The notes under the pieces were generated by a model that was not told the origin of the DNA, searched no databases, and saw only the letters and a program-made list of their open reading frames with translations. From Bacillota bacterium (GTDB lineage Bacteria > Bacillota > Clostridia > Acetivibrionales > DTU013), in assembly GCA_023411575.1 (NCBI GenBank), contig JAEYOP010000071.1:186001-250000 (forward strand): DNA of 64,000 nt, written 5' to 3'. This document shows, in pieces, positions 34,582 to 44,099 of this stretch. A program made the translations under genes and the position numbers. Positions within the stretch are counted from its first letter, which is position 1; the number at the start of each line of letters is the position of its first letter.

Positions 34582-37500
34582 ATGAACCTGGAGGGCCGGT
34601 TGATTGGCGATCGATACAGAATACTCCATTTTATCGGAGAAGGCGGCATGAGCCGTGTCTACAAGGCTGCGGATACGGTACCTGACTGCTTTGCCGCAAT
34701 TAAGTTCATGAAGGAAGGGGTAACCTCCCATTACCTGGAGGACCGGATCCGGTTCAAAAGGGAAGTGGAGATCGCCGGGAAGCTGCGCCATCCGGGAATT
34801 GCCCGGATCTTCGGCTCGGGGGAGTACGAAGGGCTCCCTTATATCGTCATGGAGTTTCTGGAGGGTCAGAGCTTCGAGTCTTATCTCAACGGGCGCATTC
34901 CCATAAACAAGAAATATGCTCCGGACTACAGGGAAATCACCGGGATTTTTCTCAAATTGGCTGAAATTCTGGAATATGTCCACCGCAGCGGCGTTGTCCA
35001 CCGGGATGTCAAGCCGGGCAACTTCTTTGTCAGCGGCGAAGGAGACGATTTGCAGTTCATACTGCTGGATTTCGGCGTCGCACAGATCATGGAACTGGCA
35101 GAAATAAAGGAGGAGGCGGAGATTTCCGGTACCTTCGGATACATGTCGCCGGAAGCAACGGGACGTCTGACCGGCGGGGCGGACGAGCGCAGCGATCTTT
35201 ATTCCCTGGGAGTTATTTTTTACCGGCTCCTGACCGGCGTGCTTCCCTTTGAAGAGCCGGATATCGGCCGGCTCCTGCACAAACAGGTCGCGGTGGAGCC
35301 GCCGCCTCCGGAGATCGTTAATCCTTCCGTTCCGAAAATCTTAAGCGGCATCGTAATGAAGCTGATCGAAAAAGATCCCGATTCCAGGTATCAAAGCGCC
35401 GGAGGCTTGATCCACGATATAAACAAAGTCCTGGTGGGAGAAACGGAATTCGTGCCAGGCTCTACGGATAGTAAACAAAGGTTGACGTATCGGACCAGAC
35501 TGATTGGCAGAGAGAAAGAGATGAGCAGGCTTATTGAGCTGCTGAACGAAGCCGGACGCGGAAAAGGCGGCGTCTGTCTGATCGGCGGGGAGGCCGGCAG
35601 CGGGAAAAGCAGGCTGGTGGACGAGTTCAGGGATTACGCGGACAAGCGCGATATCCTGCTCGTGGGAGGCCGTTGTCTGAATCACCAAAGTAAATCTCCT
35701 TATCAGCCCTTTTGCGACGCGTTGGATGAGTACCTGATCCGATTGGAGAAACAGGACGGTGCGGCTGCGGACGGGAAGAAAATGCAGTGGCTGAAAGAGC
35801 GATATGAAGAGTGGGGAGAAATCCTGGTCCGCCTGAACCCGAGAATGCGGAAAATCTTCGGCGAAACGAGGGAGCTCATCCCGCTGGAGCCCGACAGGGA
35901 GACGCAGAGGTTTCTGGCAGTGACGTCCGGATTTTTCTGCGATATGGCCGCTGCTGCGGACAACGGATTTATCCTTCAGTTGGACGATCTGCAATGGGCG
36001 GACGAGGGCAGTATTCGCCTGCTCGATGAAATTGCGGCCAGAATCGGAGAATCCGGCCTGATGCTTGTCGGCTCCTACCGGGATAATGAGGCTTCCCTTG
36101 GAACGCGGCTGGCCGGCCGGGATGCCGAATCCGCAGGGCAGAGCGATACGCCGGCAAAGCGGGTTTTTGAGATTAAGCTGGGGAAATGGGACATCCGGGC
36201 GGTCAACGAAATGCTTTCCTGTATTTTCGGCGGCGATGGAGACAGCATGCCCGAACTCTCGGGATATCTTTGCAACAAGTCCGAAGGGAATCCCCTGTTT
36301 GCATTGAGTATTCTGCGGGAATTGGCCGAAAACGGAGCCGTTTACCGGAAAGACGGAAAGTGGAGGGCGGAAGCCGAAAAGCTGAGCCGGATTTCCATAC
36401 CGGGCGGAATTGTCGACATCATTCTCGAAAGAATCGGCCGATTGACGGAACCGGAAAAGGAAATACTCAGCCATGCCGCCATTATTGGAAGGGAATTCGA
36501 CATCGAGCTGCTGTGCCGCGTGATGGGACGTCCTCTGGACGAAACGGTGGAATTGACCGATAAGGCCGTATCCCTTCAATTCCTGGAAACAAGCACACAC
36601 AAGGGCCGGCTGCTGTTTGCCCACGACCGCATCAGGGATGCTTTTTTCAGCAGAATGAGGGAAAAGGAGAGGCAAGCCGTTCACCGGGCAATCCTGGAGG
36701 GACTGGAGGAAAGAAAGCGGGACCCCTTTTCCGATGCCGTGTACCAATTGGCCCACCACGCCATTGAAGCCGGGATGGAGGAGAAAATTCTGGAATATGC
36801 CGTTCCGGCGGCGGACAGGGCAAGCGCCGCCTATGCGAATGAAGAAGCGATCCGCTTTTATCAAATCGCACAGTTGCTTTTCGAAAAACGGTTGCCCGGA
36901 TCCCGCGAGCATTGGGCCGGGGTCAGTGAAAAGCTGATCGGCCTTTACCTGCTGGTGGGAAGGAACGACGATGCGATTCGCATGTCGGAAGAACTGCTTC
37001 CGGTGCTTGAGGTTCCCGTCGGCAAGGCCGGAATATACCGAAAAATCGGGATTGCCTATTTTAAAAAAGGGGATTGGAAAAATTGCGAAGCATATATAGC
37101 CAGGGGTCTCCGGCTTCTCGGGGAGAAGACCCCGATCCGGAAAGCCGAGGTTTTTGTTTCCCTTGCAGGGCAGGTGGTAATACACCTGCTGCATGGCCTG
37201 TTCCCGCGAAAAACGCCAAGGAAATCCATTTCACAGGACCTTGAGGAAAAAAAGGAAATTGCCTGGTCCTATTATACCCTCAATTGGATGTACGTACTCA
37301 CTGATGTTTTCAAAGTCATCTACAGCGCTGTCCGGTCTTTGAATCTCACGGAAAGCAAAATCGGGCCTTCCAAGGAACTGGGAACGAGTCTCAGCATATA
37401 TGCGGGCTTGTGCATGACGGTTTCTCTTTTTAAGAGAGGGTTAAAATTTCATCAAAGGGCGTTACAGGTCCGAAACGATCTGGACGACAGATGGGGGCAG

Positions 37501-39741
37501 GCCCAGACCTTTCAATTCCTCGGATACAACCGGAACTGGAGGGGCGAATATGCGCAAAGCACACAATGCTTTGAAACCTCCGTTGCAATGTTCCGGCAGA
37601 TCGGGGATTTATGGGAGGAAGGGCAGTCTCTGCTCGGCATGACCGGGGTTTCAATCTATACCAATGCTTATGAGAAAGGGATCAGCGACATCCGCCGTTA
37701 CTTTGAACAAAGCAAAAAGGTAAACAACACCTACGGGATGAATGCCGCCAGACAATCCTGGGCGCGGCTGCTGATCGAGATGGGAAAGTTTGACGATGCG
37801 GAGGAGATGCTGCAGGCGTCGGTTATATCCACACGCGAAAATGATATCCTGGTCCTGCATTGCCTGGCGCATGGCTACCTTGGATTTTTATACCTGGAAA
37901 GCGATCAATACGACCGGGCGGTTGAAAGTCTTGAACGGTCCAAAGGGTACTACCGGGAAAACAATTTTTTGCGCGATCCCCTGCTGCAAATTTTCCCGCA
38001 CCTTGCAGAAGCTTATGTGAAGAAGCTGCGGGAGAATTTTCGAAGAACAGGGATACGGCCATCCGGGAAAGAACTTCGGAAAGCACGGCTGCTTTGCAGG
38101 GAGGCGCTGAAAGAGACAAAACGATGGATCAGTCATTTTCCCCCTGCCATCCGGGCGGTTGCCGGATTTTATGCTTTGATCGGGAAAACGGCAAAGGCAG
38201 AAAAGCTGTATAAAAGAGGGATAGAATATTCCAAAAAATTAGGGCGGCAATACGAGGCTGCAAAAGGGTACTTTGAGTATGGCCTGGTTCTTGAATCGCT
38301 GGGAAAGCAGCGGGAAGCGCTTGAGAATTTCCAAAAGGCCCATGAATTATTTGACGGAATCGGCGCAAAGGCTTATGTAAAAAAGTGCGAGGCGGTCCTT
38401 CCGAAAGAACCTTCCGGGGAAAGGCTTTCCGGCGGCTTGACCGCCAGGGACAGGCTCCGGTACGAAAGACGGATGAACATGGTACTTGCCACGGGAAAGC
38501 ACATAAGCTCTATCCTGGATCTGGACGAATTGCTGAAAAGGATTATGGAAGATGTGGTAGAGCTTGTAGGCGCTGAGAGAGGAGTGCTTCTCTTGTATCC
38601 GGAGGGCGGGGAAAAGCTCCAGGCAAGGGTTTTTCATAATGTCAGCAGGGAAAAAGAGATGGAGGACGGGCAAAGCGTTAGTGTCAGCATCATTTCAAAG
38701 GTTGAAACGGAAAAAACTCCGCTTTTGATAGCCGACGCGCTTTCGGAGGAGCTTTTCAAAACTAGGTCAAGCGTGGTCCTTAACGCGGTCAAATCCGTTA
38801 TTTGCGTACCGATCGCGGTCAAGGGAGAAATGATGGGCGTCATTTATCTTGAGAATAATCTTGTAAACAATCTTTTCAGTGAAGACGATCTGGAAATCAT
38901 AAGCATCATTGCCGGACAGGCTGGAGTCTCCATACAGAATGCCAGAATGTATTCCCATCTCAAAGAGTACCTGAACCAAATCGAAAAGTCGAAAGACGAG
39001 ATTGCCGAATGGAATAGAAAGCTTGAAATGCGCGTGGAAGAACGTACCGAGGAATTGAATGAAAGAAATCATGAGCTTGCCGCTGTGGTAGCGCAGTTAA
39101 AGGAACATGCGGATATGGTGGAAGAGCTGGCGGTGGCAAGGGAAAGAAACCGGTTCGCCATGGACGCCCACGATCACCTGGGCCACACCTTGACGCTGCT
39201 GATCAAGCTCCTGGAGGTGAGCCGCCTGACCTGCCTGGAGCGCCCGGAAAAAATGGCGGCGAACCTGGCCGACGCGTCGGAGATCGCAAGAGAAGGCCTG
39301 GAGCAGCTTCGGAATTCCATTAAGGGACTGACGACGGCCAGCGGAAAGGAATATAATTTGCTGAGCGCGCTGAAGGGGCTGGCTGAAAATTTTGAAGCGC
39401 TGGGCATCCATGTGGAACTGACGATACAGGGAATCGGCTCCCTGAAGGAGCCGGAGCGGATCAACACGCTGTACAACCTTTGCATGGAAGCGATGACAAA
39501 CGCCGTGCGGCATGGAAAGGCAAAAAATATTTCTGTTATTATCAAAAAGGAGGACGGATTCCTGCGAGCGGTCCTTTTCGACGACGGCTGCGGCTGCGAG
39601 GCCATTGGGCAGGGCTTTGGGCTGACCGGCATGGAAAAGAGGATTCGGGCGGTGAACGGAAGCATCACCTTCAGCTCCGGCCCGGGCGAGGGCTTCCTGA
39701 TCCACGCGGAAATCCCGCTGCCGGAGGAGTATGCGATATGA
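34582..39741 (+). CDS. HstK-like hybrid: Ser/Thr kinase, AAA ATPase, TPR, GAF, histidine kinase
   Basis: A 1719-residue soluble signalling protein. Residues 8-285 form a Hanks kinase with P-loop GEGGMSRVYKA, Lys in AAIKFM, VVHRDVKPGNFF, DFGVAQI and GYMSPEA, all intact. About 305-700 is a STAND/AAA ATPase (GEAGSGKSRLVDEF; FILQLDDLQWADEGS). TPR-like repeats run to about 1275, GAF about 1300-1460, a coiled coil to 1520, then HisKA_3 (RFAMDAHDHLGHTL, phospho-His present) and HATPase_c (CMEAMTNAVRHGKA, DDGCGCE, GFGLTGMEKR). No membrane segment is seen. The layout matches HstK-type dual kinases known from cyanobacteria. Its stop overlaps the response regulator start (ATGA). Confidence 0.9.
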   Translation: MNLEGRLIGDRYRILHFIGEGGMSRVYKAADTVPDCFAAIKFMKEGVTSHYLEDRIRFKREVEIAGKLRHPGIARIFGSGEYEGLPYIVMEFLEGQSFESYLNGRIPINKKYAPDYREITGIFLKLAEILEYVHRSGVVHRDVKPGNFFVSGEGDDLQFILLDFGVAQIMELAEIKEEAEISGTFGYMSPEATGRLTGGADERSDLYSLGVIFYRLLTGVLPFEEPDIGRLLHKQVAVEPPPPEIVNPSVPKILSGIVMKLIEKDPDSRYQSAGGLIHDINKVLVGETEFVPGSTDSKQRLTYRTRLIGREKEMSRLIELLNEAGRGKGGVCLIGGEAGSGKSRLVDEFRDYADKRDILLVGGRCLNHQSKSPYQPFCDALDEYLIRLEKQDGAAADGKKMQWLKERYEEWGEILVRLNPRMRKIFGETRELIPLEPDRETQRFLAVTSGFFCDMAAAADNGFILQLDDLQWADEGSIRLLDEIAARIGESGLMLVGSYRDNEASLGTRLAGRDAESAGQSDTPAKRVFEIKLGKWDIRAVNEMLSCIFGGDGDSMPELSGYLCNKSEGNPLFALSILRELAENGAVYRKDGKWRAEAEKLSRISIPGGIVDIILERIGRLTEPEKEILSHAAIIGREFDIELLCRVMGRPLDETVELTDKAVSLQFLETSTHKGRLLFAHDRIRDAFFSRMREKERQAVHRAILEGLEERKRDPFSDAVYQLAHHAIEAGMEEKILEYAVPAADRASAAYANEEAIRFYQIAQLLFEKRLPGSREHWAGVSEKLIGLYLLVGRNDDAIRMSEELLPVLEVPVGKAGIYRKIGIAYFKKGDWKNCEAYIARGLRLLGEKTPIRKAEVFVSLAGQVVIHLLHGLFPRKTPRKSISQDLEEKKEIAWSYYTLNWMYVLTDVFKVIYSAVRSLNLTESKIGPSKELGTSLSIYAGLCMTVSLFKRGLKFHQRALQVRNDLDDRWGQAQTFQFLGYNRNWRGEYAQSTQCFETSVAMFRQIGDLWEEGQSLLGMTGVSIYTNAYEKGISDIRRYFEQSKKVNNTYGMNAARQSWARLLIEMGKFDDAEEMLQASVISTRENDILVLHCLAHGYLGFLYLESDQYDRAVESLERSKGYYRENNFLRDPLLQIFPHLAEAYVKKLRENFRRTGIRPSGKELRKARLLCREALKETKRWISHFPPAIRAVAGFYALIGKTAKAEKLYKRGIEYSKKLGRQYEAAKGYFEYGLVLESLGKQREALENFQKAHELFDGIGAKAYVKKCEAVLPKEPSGERLSGGLTARDRLRYERRMNMVLATGKHISSILDLDELLKRIMEDVVELVGAERGVLLLYPEGGEKLQARVFHNVSREKEMEDGQSVSVSIISKVETEKTPLLIADALSEELFKTRSSVVLNAVKSVICVPIAVKGEMMGVIYLENNLVNNLFSEDDLEIISIIAGQAGVSIQNARMYSHLKEYLNQIEKSKDEIAEWNRKLEMRVEERTEELNERNHELAAVVAQLKEHADMVEELAVARERNRFAMDAHDHLGHTLTLLIKLLEVSRLTCLERPEKMAANLADASEIAREGLEQLRNSIKGLTTASGKEYNLLSALKGLAENFEALGIHVELTIQGIGSLKEPERINTLYNLCMEAMTNAVRHGKAKNISVIIKKEDGFLRAVLFDDGCGCEAIGQGFGLTGMEKRIRAVNGSITFSSGPGEGFLIHAEIPLPEEYAI

Positions 39742-40412
39742 TTAAAGTACTGATTGCCGACGACCAGAAGCTCCTGAGGGAAAGCCTGAAAACCATCATC
39801 GAAACGGACAGGGAAATCCAGGTCACCGGATGCGCGTCAAACGGGCAGGAAGCCTTTGAACTGTGTGGGAAAGCCCTGCCCGACGTAGTCCTCATGGATG
39901 TCCGAATGCCCGATTGCGACGGCGTGGAGGGAACCAGGCTGATCAAGGAGAAATATGCGGGTGTCAAGATTGTGATGCTAACGACCTTCGAAGATGAAAA
40001 GAACATGGCGGAAGCCCTGGAAAGCGGGGCCGACGGCTATATTTTCAAGGACGTGACACCCGAGGAGCTCATACGGGTGATCAAAAACGCAGCGGAAGGC
40101 TTTCTGGTATTCAGCAGGAAAACGGAAAGGATCCTGCTGAGAAGCTTCACTTCCAGGGAAGGCGGAAGAGAAGGGGCGGATAATCGCAGCCGGGAGAACA
40201 CGGGCCGAGGTCCCCAGGCCTTGCTGAAGCCCGGGGAAATGGAAATCCTGCAACTGATCGCGGAAGGGAAAAGCAACAGGGCGATCGCGGAGACGGTTTT
40301 CCTCAGCGAGGGCAGGGTGAAAAACATCGTGTCCGAAATCCTTGACAAGCTCGGCTTGAAGGACAGGTACGAACTGCTGAGCTTCGCCTATAAAAATCAC
40401 CTGATCAGGTAA
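39738..40412 (+). CDS. NarL/LuxR family response regulator, cognate to the hybrid kinase
   Basis: A 224-residue two-domain regulator. The receiver has the acidic pair in IADDQKLLRES, phospho-Asp in VVLMDVRMPDCDG, and Thr/Lys switch residues in MLTTFED and YIFKDVTPEEL. The C-terminal LuxR helix-turn-helix is LLKPGEMEILQLIAEGKSNR followed by AIAETVFLSEGRVKNIVSEI. ATG 39738 overlaps the kinase stop by four bases, giving near 1:1 coupled translation. The neighbouring beta-helix genes are the obvious candidate targets. Confidence 0.93.
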   Translation: MIKVLIADDQKLLRESLKTIIETDREIQVTGCASNGQEAFELCGKALPDVVLMDVRMPDCDGVEGTRLIKEKYAGVKIVMLTTFEDEKNMAEALESGADGYIFKDVTPEELIRVIKNAAEGFLVFSRKTERILLRSFTSREGGREGADNRSRENTGRGPQALLKPGEMEILQLIAEGKSNRAIAETVFLSEGRVKNIVSEILDKLGLKDRYELLSFAYKNHLIR

Positions 40413-40540
40413 TCCCGTGATCCCGTGATTCGGAACGGATCATAGGAAACCCGATCGAAAAAGGTACTGGTGGCTGGGAAATCGTGACGTTCGGCATGTG
40501 GAGAGAAAAATTTCATCGACTGATGAGGAGGTTCTGGGTT

Positions 40541-42913
40541 ATGAAGAGGAAAAGGATCTTGTTTTTATTCATTCTGATGACGATTTTTTGGGTAAGCAAT
40601 GTTCCGGTCTCCTTGTCGGCAACCGGGAATGGAGCTTCCAATCCCGTACTGGACGGAAAGGCCGACAGGTTTGCCGACGGTATCCCGCTGGAAACCAAGC
40701 TCTCCAAATACGAAAAATATTTCGACAACGGGAAGTACCGGTTTTATGCGAATTTGCGGGACGGCGCGTCCCTTTACCGTTCCGATAAAAATGCGGCAAA
40801 CAAAATCCGTCTTGTCGATGCAGCCTGTGAAATTGTCGGCGTTGACAATGATTATGTATACTATATTAACTGCTCGGACGAATATAAGCTTTATAGAATC
40901 GATGCAAGCGGAAAGCATAACGGAAAGCTTGTTGACAAGCCTGTAGAAAGTGCGGAACTGAAAGGCGGAAGGATCTATTTCTACAGCATTTCCAACGGAG
41001 TGGAATATTTTTCTTTCGATCGGAATGGGAAAAACCTGAAAAAAGAAAAAACGGAGATCGAAATACGGGACGGGGATTGGACCGTCGATGGAAATCAGAC
41101 GGTGGAAGGCAAGACGATCAGCTTGAGCGGAAATCTGAACGTGATGCAGGGCGCCGCCCTAACCCTGAAAAACTGCCGCCTGATCTTCAATACCGGAAGC
41201 CCGGGACAGCCGGTCATTGAAAGGAAGTTTTCCGCAGGCGAGGGGACCAACGTTATTATCGATCACAGCAGCATCCAGTCCACAAACCCGATGTGCGGGA
41301 TTCTAACGGATTTTCACGGCATGCAGCTGAAGGTTGACCATTCACGCCTGGCTGGCTTCAATGGCGGATTACGCCTTTCGAATTGCGATAATCCGGTTAT
41401 TACGGGGAACTTATTCTACAATAGAATGGAATATAACTGCGTTTCAGCAGATTGGGCGGCCGGGCTGCTTGTAAAAGACAATATCATGATTATGCCCTCC
41501 CGGACGGACGAGTACCCTCCGATCAACATCTGCATTGGTATTTCACACTGTACGGATTCCAAAGTGACCGACAATGTTCTTGTCCGACAGCAGGAAGTCA
41601 TTTACGTATTTACCGGCTCGAACAATAATATCATATCCGGCAATATGATATTGGGGGATGAATTCTTCGCAGGGCTCTCCGTGCGGCATGACGCAGGAAA
41701 CAATATTCTCGAGGGCAACTTTATCCAGGCTTACTACAACAACGGCTACAACCAATATGCCCGCGACAGGTGGAACTTCGGAATTTATTATGACACCTGC
41801 ATATCCTCCAATATTTTTCGCAACAATACGATCGTAAACTGCTGGACAGGCATAGGAGCAAGGTATGTTTCCAACAGCGTTTTCGATTCGAACCGGATAA
41901 CAAGCGGGATGAAGAGAAAGCCGGACGGCGATGTGGAGCCTTTGCTGGGAATCGAATCCATTCGTTCCTACAACAATCAGTTTATCAATAATACCTTTGA
42001 AGGAGTGGACGGAGACGGGGCAATGTTCCTGGCATCCCCTGACAATCGGTTGGCCGGCAACAGTTTCAGGGGGTACAACTACGGACTGGGATTCTGGTAC
42101 GGTTCTGACAGCAACACGATTCAGGACAATCTGCTGGAGAACAATACGGTAGGGATCGTAACAGACAAAACCGATAAAAACGCATTTACAGGAAATACAT
42201 TCAAACAGGGGAGCCGATATCAAAGCTTCGCCTATGACTCCGGCACGAACCGGTGGACGGGAAACTTCTGGGGGAAAAAGCAGACAGGTGCATACCGTAT
42301 TCCCGGAGGCGGAAAGGATGAAAAGCCGTTGGGGGCGGCTCCAAAAACGGTGGCCTTTAAATCATCCGGTTATGCGAAGGAATATACGGAGCCTGCGGAT
42401 ACGACATCCTATTACCGCCTGAATGTAACCGATCACATGATTATCAAGGACAAGACCGAGGATTTCAAATATTATGCGATTGTTGTGGAAAAAGGCGGAA
42501 CGCTTGAGTTGCGCAACGCCACGCTGCAGTGCACCAAATTCAGAAACCAGGAGCCTGATGTGGAGATCCGGCCGGGCGGTACGCTGATCATGGAAGGAAG
42601 CAGAATTCTGGCCGGTGAAAAGGACATCTACGTTGCGATCACCGCGTATAACGAGAGCAACATCACAATAAGAAACAGCACCTTCAAGAACCTTCTGGGT
42701 TTCGGCGTTCAATGCAATGGGGCGGTAATTGAAAGATCGAACTTCGACGGCTGCTTCCAGGCGCTTACCGTTTATGGCCAGAACTGCACCGTATCCGACT
42801 GCACATTTTCAAATTGCTATTCCGGCCTGAGAGTTGGGGGCTGGGGCAGTACGTTCAGAAACAACAAAACATACAATTCCATAGTCGATTTCATATTGCC
42901 GACCGCCCGTTAA
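40541..42913 (+). CDS. Secreted parallel beta-helix protein, paralogue of 31709 gene
   Basis: A 790-residue exported protein: signal peptide (MKRKRILFLFILMTIFWVSN), a DUF5050-like segment (NLRDGASLYRSDKNAAN, VYYINCSDEYKLYRI), then right-handed beta-helix repeats to the C-terminus. It aligns by eye along most of its length with the 31709 product (both have RDGDWT or MDGDWT followed by a GNQT-type helix start, and a shared SVRHDAGN/SLRHDAGN strand) but lacks the N-terminal stalk domain. ATG 40541 follows GAGGAGG by nine bases. It lies 128 bases after the response regulator on the same strand. Confidence 0.82.
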   Translation: MKRKRILFLFILMTIFWVSNVPVSLSATGNGASNPVLDGKADRFADGIPLETKLSKYEKYFDNGKYRFYANLRDGASLYRSDKNAANKIRLVDAACEIVGVDNDYVYYINCSDEYKLYRIDASGKHNGKLVDKPVESAELKGGRIYFYSISNGVEYFSFDRNGKNLKKEKTEIEIRDGDWTVDGNQTVEGKTISLSGNLNVMQGAALTLKNCRLIFNTGSPGQPVIERKFSAGEGTNVIIDHSSIQSTNPMCGILTDFHGMQLKVDHSRLAGFNGGLRLSNCDNPVITGNLFYNRMEYNCVSADWAAGLLVKDNIMIMPSRTDEYPPINICIGISHCTDSKVTDNVLVRQQEVIYVFTGSNNNIISGNMILGDEFFAGLSVRHDAGNNILEGNFIQAYYNNGYNQYARDRWNFGIYYDTCISSNIFRNNTIVNCWTGIGARYVSNSVFDSNRITSGMKRKPDGDVEPLLGIESIRSYNNQFINNTFEGVDGDGAMFLASPDNRLAGNSFRGYNYGLGFWYGSDSNTIQDNLLENNTVGIVTDKTDKNAFTGNTFKQGSRYQSFAYDSGTNRWTGNFWGKKQTGAYRIPGGGKDEKPLGAAPKTVAFKSSGYAKEYTEPADTTSYYRLNVTDHMIIKDKTEDFKYYAIVVEKGGTLELRNATLQCTKFRNQEPDVEIRPGGTLIMEGSRILAGEKDIYVAITAYNESNITIRNSTFKNLLGFGVQCNGAVIERSNFDGCFQALTVYGQNCTVSDCTFSNCYSGLRVGGWGSTFRNNKTYNSIVDFILPTAR

Positions 42914-42928
42914 ATATTTCAAAATTCA

Positions 42929-42958
42929 TTGAATTCCCCTACGCCGATTTGGTACAAT
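42929..42958 (+). promoter_or_regulatory. Promoter of the htrA-like gene
   Basis: TTGAAT (42929-42934) and TACAAT (42953-42958) are 18 bases apart. Predicted transcription start is about 42965, immediately before a terminator-like hairpin. Confidence 0.6.
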
Positions 42959-42966
42959 AAACTCAT

Positions 42967-43007
42967 GGGCGCTTCTGGTAACTCCGTTGCGGGAAGCGTT
43001 CCTTTTT
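42967..43007 (+). terminator. Terminator-like hairpin inside the htrA leader (possible attenuator)
   Basis: GGGCGCTTC (42967-42975) pairs with GAAGCGTTC (42993-43001) using two G-U pairs, and GTAAC/GTTGC extend the stem inward. TTTTT follows at 43003-43007. It lies after the predicted promoter and before the GGTGGAGG ribosome site. Confidence 0.55.
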
Positions 43008-43027
43008 ATAGGGTGGAGGATCCCTGA

Positions 43028-44083
43028 ATGCTGAAATTGAAAATGAGGTTTATCGGTTTATTAACCGTGCTTGCAGTCCTGTCGTCCCTTGTTTGTCCGG
43101 CCGTTCCGGCTCTGGCTGCAACCGGCGCAAGTGCGGCGGCCGCTGTTCCGAAACAGGCCGTTTCGGAAACGGATGCTTCCGTGGAAGAAGTGATCAAAAA
43201 TTTGAGTCCCTCCGTCGTCGGCATTATCGGAAAGCTCAAGCCGAGCAGCGAAAGCTACAGCAGCTCCGGCGAAAATCTGGTATTCGGCAGCGGCGTGATA
43301 TACAAGTCCAACGGGTACATCGTGACGAACGCCCATGTGGTAGCCGACATGGAGACCATCGTTGTCGTGCTTTCCAGCGGCAAAGCCTACAAGGCCCGCC
43401 TGAAGGCCATTGACGAGCAGTCCGACCTTGCCTGCATCAAGATCGACAAGGGTATGCTCAAGCCCGCCGTATTCGGCGATATCAGCCAGGTGGCCGTCGG
43501 AAAGCCGGTGGTTGCCATAGGCACTCCGTTGTCCTTTTCGCTTCGCAATTCTGCTTCCAAAGGGATCATAAGCGGAATCAACCGTTCCACGGACGGCGAA
43601 TACCGCTTCATCCAGTCGGATGCGGCGATCAACGGCGGGAACAGCGGCGGTCCGCTGGTGGACCTGTCCGGGCGCATCATCGGCATAAATACGTCGAAAT
43701 ATGCGGGCTACGGAGTGGAGGGCTTAAGCTTTTCGATACCGGTGGATACCGTAAGCTATGTGCTGGGCCAGTTTGAAAAATACGGGAAAGTCAAAAGGCC
43801 CTATCTCGGCGTCGTGTTCGTCGAGGGGGTGGCGGCGCGTTACGGTCTGCCGTCCAACGAGGGGTTGACGATCACCGATATTGTCAAGAATTCTCCCGCG
43901 GAGAAGTACGGCCTTGAAATCAACGACGTGCTGATGGAGGTCAACGGGGCGGAAGTGACGACCATCATCGATTATAATGAAGAATTGAAGAAATATCTTC
44001 CCGGGAGCTCCGCAACGCTCACGGTCAGGAGGAACGGCAGGGAAATCAGCCTGAAGGCCGTTTTTGGCGAAAAAGAACAATAA
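43028..44083 (+). CDS. HtrA/DegP-like S1C serine protease with PDZ domain
   Basis: A 351-residue exported protease for envelope protein quality control. A signal peptide or anchor (residues 1-30) is followed by a trypsin-like domain with the triad His in TNAHVVADM, Asp in SDLACIKID and Ser in NGGNSGGPLVD, then one PDZ domain (YLGVVFVEGVAAR, IVKNSPAEKYGLEINDVLME). It overlaps no regulator but is followed 16 bases later by a stalk-domain protein, suggesting shared expression. Confidence 0.9.
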   Translation: MLKLKMRFIGLLTVLAVLSSLVCPAVPALAATGASAAAAVPKQAVSETDASVEEVIKNLSPSVVGIIGKLKPSSESYSSSGENLVFGSGVIYKSNGYIVTNAHVVADMETIVVVLSSGKAYKARLKAIDEQSDLACIKIDKGMLKPAVFGDISQVAVGKPVVAIGTPLSFSLRNSASKGIISGINRSTDGEYRFIQSDAAINGGNSGGPLVDLSGRIIGINTSKYAGYGVEGLSFSIPVDTVSYVLGQFEKYGKVKRPYLGVVFVEGVAARYGLPSNEGLTITDIVKNSPAEKYGLEINDVLMEVNGAEVTTIIDYNEELKKYLPGSSATLTVRRNGREISLKAVFGEKEQ

Positions 44084-44099
44084 GTCTCTGGAGGACCGA

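Noticed and set aside
35341..37194. 617-codon open frame antisense to the hybrid kinase
   Set aside because: Shadow of a long, GC-biased coding region; no ribosome site, no family resemblance, fully inside a well-supported gene.
42410..42900. Metal-binding NosD assignment for the beta-helix proteins
   Set aside because: The fold resembles NosD-type helices, but no nos or copper genes adjoin and no metal motif stands out, so only the fold is reported.
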